Assembly: GCA_012960755.1 (NCBI GenBank)
Contig: DUAT01000055.1
Coordinates: 1-31,738 of the forward strand
Source of the DNA: Gammaproteobacteria bacterium
GTDB taxonomy: Bacteria > Pseudomonadota > Gammaproteobacteria > Pseudomonadales > Azotimanducaceae_A
DNA length: 31,738 nt
Direction of reading: 5' to 3'
The position numbers and the translations under genes are program-made. Under the pieces are notes generated by a model. That model saw only the letters and a list, made by a program, of their open reading frames with translations. It had not been told where the DNA came from and made no database searches. Of the stretch, positions 25,995 to 31,738 are shown one piece after another; the first letter of the stretch is position 1, and every line of letters begins with the position of its first letter.

Positions 25995-27731
25995 TTGGAA
26001 ATGTTATCTGGTGGCGACATATTGATTCGCGGACTCCAGGAGGAAGGTGTCGAGCACATCTTTGGGTATCCGGGCGGCGCGGTTTTGCATATCTATGATG
26101 CACTGTTCAAGCAGAACCAGATTAAACATGTGCTTGTGCGGCATGAACAAGGTGCAACGCATATGGCGGATGGATATGCCCGCAGTACCGGGCGTCCCGG
26201 GGTGGTTTTTGTGACTTCTGGCCCGGGTGCGACCAATGCTATTACAGGTATTGCCACTGCCTATATGGACTCTATTCCCATGGTTGTCATATCCGGACAG
26301 GTTCAGAGTCACCTGATTGGCTCTGATTCGTTTCAGGAGACTGACATGGTGGGGATCTCAAGGCCCATCGTAAAGCACAGCTTTCTGGTAAAAAGTGCCG
26401 GGGAGATACCGGGCGTTCTTAAACGGGCCTTCTATATCGCAACGACAGGTCGCCCGGGTCCGGTTGTTGTGGATATACCGAAAGATATTACTAATCCAAC
26501 TGACCTGGTGGAGTATGAGTATCCCAAGGAACTGACCATACGATCCTACAATCCTGCGACCCGTGGCCATACCGGGCAAATCAAGAAAGCCATGAACATG
26601 TTGATCGAAGCAGAGCGGCCAATGATCTACAGTGGTGGTGGCGTGATTCAAGGCGAAGGTGCGTCCCTGTTGACGGAACTGGCAAGGTCAACCGGGTTAC
26701 CGGTGACGAACACATTGATGGGCCTTGGCAGTTATCCTGGGACCGACAAGCAATTCCTGGGAATGCTGGGTATGCACGGAACCTATGAGGCAAACATGGC
26801 CATGCATCATTGCGATTTAATACTGGCTGTTGGTGCGCGGTTTGATGACCGGGTGACGAATACAATCTCCAAGTTTTGCCCTTATGCAAAAATAATCCAC
26901 GTTGACGTGGATCCTGCGTCAATTTCGAAGAATGTCGAGGTTGATGTGCCGATAGTCGGGCCCGCGAGCAGTGTTTTGACGGAGATGATCGCCCTGGCTG
27001 AGCTTCTGGTTAAAAAACGAACCAGGGAGCAGAAAGAACGCCTCACTGAGTGGTGGGATCAAATAGAAGGTTGGCGAAAACAGGACTGCCTCAAGGTTGA
27101 GAGAAAACCGGGTAGCTCGGTTATCTTGCCCCAGGAAGTGGTACAGGCCGTGTACAAAGCCAGTGGCGGTACCTCTTATGTGACCTCCGATGTTGGTCAG
27201 CACCAGATGTTCGCCGCGCTATACTATCCGTTCGATGAACCCCGCAAATGGATTAACTCCGGTGGTCTGGGAACCATGGGGTTTGGGTTGCCTGCCGCGA
27301 TGGGGGTTCAGATTGCGTTCCCTGATGCCGTCGTAACCTGCATTACCGGGGACGGGAGTATCCAGATGAACATCCAGGAACTGGCTACCTGTACCCAGTA
27401 TGACCTGCCGATTAAAATCGTCAGTATCAACAATAAGGCGTTGGGCATGGTCAAACAGTGGCAGGATATGCAGTATGAAGGTCGGCATTCTCACAGTTAT
27501 ATGGATTCACTTCCGGACTTTGTCAAACTGGCGGAATCTTATGGTCATGTTGGTTTTGTCGTCGACCATATTGAAAAGCTGGACGGCGTCCTCGAAGAGG
27601 CTTACTCCCTGAAAGACAGGCTGGTCTTTGTCGATGTGCGCGTTGACCCGGAAGAGCATGTTTATCCCATGCATGTTGCGCCCAATGGTTCCATGCAGGA
27701 TATGTGGCTGAAAAAGGGAGTACGAACCTGA
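25995..27731 (+). CDS. ilvI: Acetolactate synthase large (catalytic) subunit
   Basis: Thiamine-diphosphate enzyme that makes acetolactate or acetohydroxybutyrate, the first common step of valine, leucine and isoleucine synthesis. The TPP N-terminal domain has GYPGGAV and catalytic Glu51 (RHEQGA). The central FAD-binding domain follows, and the C-terminal TPP motif is [30 protein letters not shown] place the start at a TTG (25995): it aligns with E. coli IlvI (MEMLSG...) and has AGGGGA seven bases upstream. A GTG at 25974 and an ATG at 26001 are alternatives. Length is 578 aa. The stop overlaps ilvH (TGATG). Confidence 0.96.
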   Translation: MEMLSGGDILIRGLQEEGVEHIFGYPGGAVLHIYDALFKQNQIKHVLVRHEQGATHMADGYARSTGRPGVVFVTSGPGATNAITGIATAYMDSIPMVVISGQVQSHLIGSDSFQETDMVGISRPIVKHSFLVKSAGEIPGVLKRAFYIATTGRPGPVVVDIPKDITNPTDLVEYEYPKELTIRSYNPATRGHTGQIKKAMNMLIEAERPMIYSGGGVIQGEGASLLTELARSTGLPVTNTLMGLGSYPGTDKQFLGMLGMHGTYEANMAMHHCDLILAVGARFDDRVTNTISKFCPYAKIIHVDVDPASISKNVEVDVPIVGPASSVLTEMIALAELLVKKRTREQKERLTEWWDQIEGWRKQDCLKVERKPGSSVILPQEVVQAVYKASGGTSYVTSDVGQHQMFAALYYPFDEPRKWINSGGLGTMGFGLPAAMGVQIAFPDAVVTCITGDGSIQMNIQELATCTQYDLPIKIVSINNKALGMVKQWQDMQYEGRHSHSYMDSLPDFVKLAESYGHVGFVVDHIEKLDGVLEEAYSLKDRLVFVDVRVDPEEHVYPMHVAPNGSMQDMWLKKGVRT

Positions 27732-28222
27732 TGAAAAGAATTATCTCGGTGTTAATAGAGAATGAAGCCGGTGCCCTGTCACGGGTGATCGGGTTGTTTG
27801 CACAACGGAACTACAACATTGAAACCCTGACCGTTGCGCCAACTGAAGACGCCACGTTATCCAGGCTGACGCTAACCACGGTGGCGAGTGATAAGGAAAT
27901 TGAACAGATTACCAAGCAACTCAATAAGCTGATCGAAGTGGTTAAGTTGGTGGATCTCACCGATGGTGAACATATTGAACGGGAGCTGATGTTGATAAAG
28001 CTAAAGGCTACTGGTGGCCAAAGGGCAGAAATCAAGCGAACTGCAGATATATTCAGGGGCCAGATTGTCGATGTCACGAACAACGCATATACAATTCAGT
28101 TGACAGGCACGACCGAGAAGTTGGATGCTTTCATTCGTTCCATGAGCGAGTCGATTGTTCTCGAAGTGGTCCGATCTGGTGTTTCTGGTTTGTCACGAGG
28201 CGAGAAGATACTCGCACTGTAA
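27731..28222 (+). CDS. ilvH: Acetolactate synthase small (regulatory) subunit
   Basis: Regulatory subunit that stimulates the large subunit and confers valine feedback inhibition. It has an N-terminal ACT domain ([35 protein letters not shown]) and a conserved C-terminal domain (REL MLIKLKA, FRGQIVDVT, RSGVSGLSRGEKIL). Its length, 163 aa, is the same as E. coli IlvH. The ATG at 27731 overlaps the last base of the ilvI stop, which implies translational coupling. ilvC, which commonly follows in Pseudomonas-type genomes, is absent; pssA comes next after 68 bases. Confidence 0.96.
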   Translation: MKRIISVLIENEAGALSRVIGLFAQRNYNIETLTVAPTEDATLSRLTLTTVASDKEIEQITKQLNKLIEVVKLVDLTDGEHIERELMLIKLKATGGQRAEIKRTADIFRGQIVDVTNNAYTIQLTGTTEKLDAFIRSMSESIVLEVVRSGVSGLSRGEKILAL

Positions 28223-28290
28223 TACAGTCATTGATATTCAAATGAACAATCTGCTAGTGAATAGCAATAGAGAACTTAGCGGAGAATCAA

Positions 28291-29121
28291 ATGGATCGAT
28301 CGGACAAGAATTCAAAAGCGTCAGAAGAGCCAGCCGGTAGTCAGAAGGCTGACGTCGAAAGCACGGTTTCCTCGCTTTTCGAGGTTAAGGACGGTGAGAG
28401 AGCGGGATTGCGTCGGGGCATCTATCTGTTGCCAAACCTGATAACTACCGGTGCATTGTTCTCCGGATTCTACGCTATTATTGCCGCCATGAGCGGTACC
28501 CTGGGTAACGCGGCTATTGCCATCGTCATTGCCGGGTTCATGGACGCCCTGGATGGTCGGATTGCCAGAATGACCAATACCCAGAGTGAATTCGGAGTCC
28601 AGTATGACAGCCTGTCTGATATGGTCGCTTTCGGTGTTGCACCGGCAGTTTTGATGTTCAGCTGGGTCTTGTCTGATCTGGGTAAAATTGGCTGGATGAT
28701 TGCTTTTTTGTACATGGCTTGCGCCGCCCTGCGTTTGGCGCGATTCAACACCAGACCAGACAGCCGCGTGTTTTTCGGTCTTGCCAGCCCTGCGGCTGCA
28801 GGCACCATTGCAGCGACAGCCTGGGTATGGATTGAATACATGAAGGTCCCGGCAGAGGTGCAGTACGCTGTGCCGCTGGCATTCCTCACCGCTATTCTCG
28901 CGTTATTAATGGTGAGCAATATCAGGTATTACAGCCCCAAACAGTTAAATATGAAAGAAGGTGTTCCGTTTGCCTATATGCTGGGGATCATTACCTTGTT
29001 CGCACTGGTCTTCGCCAATCCTCCGGTTGCGCTTCTCGTCATCGGCGTTTGTTATACGCTGTCAGGACTCATTCATGCCCTGGTGAGGAAAAGACCACGT
29101 CGTCACAAACAACCGGAGTAA
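28291..29121 (+). CDS. pssA: CDP-diacylglycerol-serine O-phosphatidyltransferase
   Basis: Membrane enzyme that makes phosphatidylserine, the precursor of phosphatidylethanolamine. It carries the CDP-alcohol phosphotransferase motif DGxxARx8GxxxDxxxD (DGRIAR ... G ... D ... D, about residues 90-112). About six to eight hydrophobic segments follow, so this is the integral-membrane type rather than the E. coli phospholipase-D-like type. Length is 276 aa with a charged N-terminal tail of about 45 residues. It lies between ilvH and msrP, as in Pseudomonas genomes. Confidence 0.94.
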   Translation: MDRSDKNSKASEEPAGSQKADVESTVSSLFEVKDGERAGLRRGIYLLPNLITTGALFSGFYAIIAAMSGTLGNAAIAIVIAGFMDALDGRIARMTNTQSEFGVQYDSLSDMVAFGVAPAVLMFSWVLSDLGKIGWMIAFLYMACAALRLARFNTRPDSRVFFGLASPAAAGTIAATAWVWIEYMKVPAEVQYAVPLAFLTAILALLMVSNIRYYSPKQLNMKEGVPFAYMLGIITLFALVFANPPVALLVIGVCYTLSGLIHALVRKRPRRHKQPE

Positions 29122-29150
29122 GATTCTTTTCCAGCAAGTGGAATGATGAT

Positions 29151-30173
29151 ATGAAAAAAAGACCCTGGCAGTTACCTGAATCGGAAGTCACAGACAAGGC
29201 CATTTACCTTAACAGGCGGCAGTTTGTCCAGGGCACGGCAACAGGATTAGGTTCGCTGGCGCTGTCTGCGCCTGGGGCTTTGGCAAATCTGAAGAACGTC
29301 GAGGTGTTGCGTCATAGTTTTCCGCCGCGCTATGGTGATAAGGCATCTGTCTGGTTAAATTCAAAGGTCGATGCCACCAGACCTGGTGAGTATCGGGTTG
29401 ACGAAGATGTGACGCCTTATCAGTACATTTCCCGGTACAATAATTTCTACGAGTTCGGTACCGACAAGGGTGATCCCCTCGACAATGCGGTGAATTTTCG
29501 GACTGATCCCTGGAGCGTTGAGATTTCCGGTGAGGCTGAGTTAACGGGTGTGTTCACGCTGGAAGATATTCTCAAGCCTCATGATCTGGAGGAAAGGATA
29601 TATCGCCTGCGCTGTGTGGAGGCATGGTCAATGGTTGTTCCCTGGATCGGGTTCCCCCTGGGAGATCTTGTAAAGCGCTTTAAACCTACATCGAAAGCCC
29701 GCTATGTCCGATTTAAAACCCTGCTTGATCCGAGTCAAATGCCCGGCCAACGGAGTACTTTCAGGTCCATCGACTACCCGTATGTTGAAGGGTTGCGCAT
29801 GGATGAAGCGATGAACGAACTGGCGTTTCTCAGCGTTGGACTTTATGGCGACGTCCTGCCGCCGCAAAACGGAGCGCCACTGCGATTGGTTGTACCCTGG
29901 AAATATGGTTTTAAAAGTATCAAGTCCATTGTAAAAATCGAGTTTCTGACTCGGCAACCGAAGACGACCTGGGAACTATCGAATTCCAGGGAGTATGGCT
30001 TTTATGCCAATGTTAACCCTGAAGTGAATCACCCGCGGTGGAGTCAGGCAACCGAGAGACGCCTGCCCAGTTCGCTTTTTAGTCCCAACCGTCGCGACAC
30101 GCTTATGTTTAATGGTTATGGGGATCAAGTCGCTGCTTTGTACAAGGATTTGAATTTAAAAAAGTACTTTTAG
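29151..30173 (+). CDS. msrP: Periplasmic methionine sulfoxide reductase, catalytic subunit MsrP
   Basis: Molybdopterin enzyme (formerly YedY) that repairs methionine sulfoxide in envelope proteins after oxidant or hypochlorite stress. The N-terminus has a twin-arginine signal (NRRQFVQG, then a hydrophobic stretch ending in APGALA). The molybdenum-ligating cysteine is C155 in [21 protein letters not shown], and conserved cofactor-binding segments follow ([34 protein letters not shown]). Length is 340 aa. An upstream in-frame extension into pssA would bury the Tat signal, so the start at 29151 is favoured. It precedes msrQ by 26 bases. Confidence 0.95.
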   Translation: MKKRPWQLPESEVTDKAIYLNRRQFVQGTATGLGSLALSAPGALANLKNVEVLRHSFPPRYGDKASVWLNSKVDATRPGEYRVDEDVTPYQYISRYNNFYEFGTDKGDPLDNAVNFRTDPWSVEISGEAELTGVFTLEDILKPHDLEERIYRLRCVEAWSMVVPWIGFPLGDLVKRFKPTSKARYVRFKTLLDPSQMPGQRSTFRSIDYPYVEGLRMDEAMNELAFLSVGLYGDVLPPQNGAPLRLVVPWKYGFKSIKSIVKIEFLTRQPKTTWELSNSREYGFYANVNPEVNHPRWSQATERRLPSSLFSPNRRDTLMFNGYGDQVAALYKDLNLKKYF

Positions 30174-30199
30174 CAGCTAATAGTCAGTAGTCCTTCAAA

Positions 30200-30790
30200 A
30201 TGAAGCGAATTGTAAAACCTCTGTGTTTTGTCTTAGGTAGTTTGCCGTTCCTGTATTACCTGTGGCAGGTCTACCTGTATTCCCGGGGGCTGAACCACAA
30301 TTTGAGTGCCGACCCAGGCAAGGCGATTGTTCATTTCAATGGGACAACGGCACTGATCCTGCTGCTGGTAACGCTTGGCATTACACCACTTTGGAAACTC
30401 CTTGGTTTGAACCTTGTCTACCTGCGCAGGATGGTTGGCCTGTTCGTTTTTTTTTATGCCTGTGTGCATCTTACGGCCTACCTGGTTTTTCTTCTTGAAC
30501 TGAACTTTGGCGGGTTTGTAACAGATGTCATCAAAAGACCCTACATTACCGTCGGAATGCTCGCCTTTGCCGGGTTGATTCCACTGGCTGTGACATCTAA
30601 TCGGTGGTCACAGCAAAAACTCAGACGAAACTGGAAGCGTTTACACCGGTTGATCTACCTGAGTGCCATATTTGTAATGATTCATATTATTTGGCAGGTG
30701 CGTAGTGACTTCACGGAAGCGCTTCTGTATAGTGCGCTGCTCTCGTTGCTACTTGGTTATCGGGTAGCTGCATTCTACAGGAATCGCTAG
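30200..30790 (+). CDS. msrQ: Heme-binding membrane subunit MsrQ
   Basis: Inner-membrane b-type heme protein that passes electrons from the quinone pool or a flavin reductase to MsrP. The 196-aa product has about six hydrophobic segments of the ferric reductase-like type and histidines in membrane positions (YACVHLTAYLVFLL, RLHRLIYLSAIFVMIHIIW). It pairs with msrP, as usual. A run of nine T lies at 30447-30455 within the gene. I see no clear intrinsic terminator between it and the rRNA promoter about 55 bases downstream. Confidence 0.94.
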   Translation: MKRIVKPLCFVLGSLPFLYYLWQVYLYSRGLNHNLSADPGKAIVHFNGTTALILLLVTLGITPLWKLLGLNLVYLRRMVGLFVFFYACVHLTAYLVFLLELNFGGFVTDVIKRPYITVGMLAFAGLIPLAVTSNRWSQQKLRRNWKRLHRLIYLSAIFVMIHIIWQVRSDFTEALLYSALLSLLLGYRVAAFYRNR

Positions 30791-30846
30791 ACGAGACGGG
30801 CACTCCAGAAGATCGTAAAATAGTTTGTTTATTTCTCGATTTGAGC

Positions 30847-30874
30847 TTGTAAAGGATCTGGTTGACCGTATAAT
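30847..30874 (+). promoter_or_regulatory. Predicted ribosomal RNA (rrn) promoter
   Basis: -35 TTGTAA at 30847-30852, a 16-base spacer, and a perfect -10 TATAAT at 30869-30874. A GC-rich discriminator (ACGCTCCC) follows the -10, as expected for stringently controlled rRNA promoters. The upstream 30811-30840 stretch is AT-rich, like an UP element. Start near 30881, about 517 bases before mature 16S. Confidence 0.65.
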
Positions 30875-30881
30875 ACGCTCC

Positions 30882-31397
30882 CTCGATCGGCAAGATGTAT
30901 TTTAAACAGGTCGAGTTAAGTTGCCAGCCAGCAACTTAAAAGGATTCTAAGATAGAATCCACAGGCGTACATTTGAAGCAGTTTGGAACCCACTGAATAG
31001 TATCGGTGCGGGGCTTTTCGCGCTGAAAAGAGGTCTGAAATAGCTCTTTAAAAATTTGGAAACACGCAATAGGTGTGGGTACTTGTTTAGTTGGATACTT
31101 AAATTATCCAGCGCGTTCATAACTTGCTTCGGCAAGCATGAACAAATAAGTTACCGACATATTATTTGGTTTAAGTTATGGCTCGCGTAAGCGAACATAG
31201 CGGACAACATACTTGATAAACGTGAAACAGATGGAAGCAATTCCATCATGTCACAACGGTAATTTGAGTTGGAATGCGGAGCTTGTCTTCTTCGAAGGCA
31301 AACACTGCATTAATCAGATTTGCGAACTTAATTCGCAACTAATGTCCCGAGGGAGTTCCAAAAGAACGTAACGAGGGAGATTAGAGATATAACTCTT
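30882..31397 (+). other. 16S rRNA 5' leader (pre-rRNA), with no protein gene
   Basis: This gene-free stretch carries several perfect hairpins: TTAAGTTGC/GCAACTTAA at 30916-30939, GGATTCT/AGAATCC at 30942-30960, and a two-part stem closed by a UUCG tetraloop at 31115-31143 (GTTCAT/ATGAAC outside, CTTGC/GCAAG inside). It contains boxB/boxA-like antitermination elements. The RNase III processing stem should pair with sequence beyond 16S, outside the window. Short open frames here are not credible genes. Confidence 0.8.
31014..31054 (+). promoter_or_regulatory. boxB-boxA-like rRNA antitermination site
   Basis: The hairpin CTTTTC/GAAAAG around GCGCT (31014-31030) is followed 11 bases later by AGCTCTTTAAAAA (31042-31054). 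The latter closely resembles the boxA consensus TGCTCTTTAACA bound by NusB/S10. The order boxB then boxA matches enterobacterial rrn leaders. Confidence 0.7.

Positions 31398-31738
<341 letters not shown>

Noticed and set aside
30947..31135. 62-aa reverse-strand frame in the rRNA leader
   Set aside because: Lies wholly inside the structured pre-rRNA leader and lacks a ribosome site; treated as a chance frame.

Overview
The window looks like a chromosomal stretch from a gammaproteobacterium, probably from the broad Pseudomonas/Cellvibrio-like part of the class. The evidence is the gene order and a partial 16S rRNA at the right end; I do not claim a genus. From memory, the left and centre (ispB to pgeF) follow the order known around ispB-rplU-rpmA-obg-proB-rpsT-murJ-ribF-lspA-fkpB-ispH-type IV minor pilins-pilR-pilS-bamD-rluD-pgeF in Pseudomonas aeruginosa. 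The right end (ilvI-ilvH-pssA-msrP-msrQ-16S rRNA) follows a second block that is also conserved there. The two blocks are joined here, and each lacks one expected gene: ileS between ribF and lspA, and ilvC between ilvH and pssA.

Region 1 (1-9271) is housekeeping. It holds tRNA-Pro(CGG) at the edge, IspB (quinone side chain), divergent ribosomal proteins L21 and L27 ending in a clear intrinsic terminator, the GTPase Obg, glutamate 5-kinase, reverse-strand ribosomal protein S20, the lipid II flippase MurJ, and a tightly packed run of RibF, LspA, FkpB and IspH.

Region 2 (9287-22602) is a type IV pilus block. A PilE-like pilin is preceded by five 12-bp repeats that each carry an in-frame start codon. 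It is followed by FimU-, PilV-, PilW- and PilX-like minor pilins, a very large PilY1 (1886 aa) with a cadherin-like N-terminal extension, and a small exported PilY2-like protein. A FimT-like pilin and the PilS/PilR two-component pair lie on the reverse strand. The minor pilins and PilY1 would form the priming and tip complex of the pilus, and PilS/PilR is the usual sigma-54-dependent regulator of pilin expression.

Region 3 (22615-25738) has BamD (outer-membrane assembly) divergent from RluD and PgeF, then a small exported DUF4124-type protein on the reverse strand.

Region 4 (25887-31738) has acetolactate synthase (ilvI, ilvH) behind a leader with a perfect 16-bp direct repeat, phosphatidylserine synthase, and the MsrP/MsrQ periplasmic methionine sulfoxide repair system. 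A ribosomal RNA promoter follows, with a long structured leader (boxB/boxA-like elements) and the first ~341 nt of 16S rRNA.

I saw no insertion sequences, prophage genes, CRISPR arrays or toxin-antitoxin pairs. The most unusual items are the start-codon/Shine-Dalgarno repeat array before the pilin, the cadherin-like PilY1 and the repeats in the ilvI leader.
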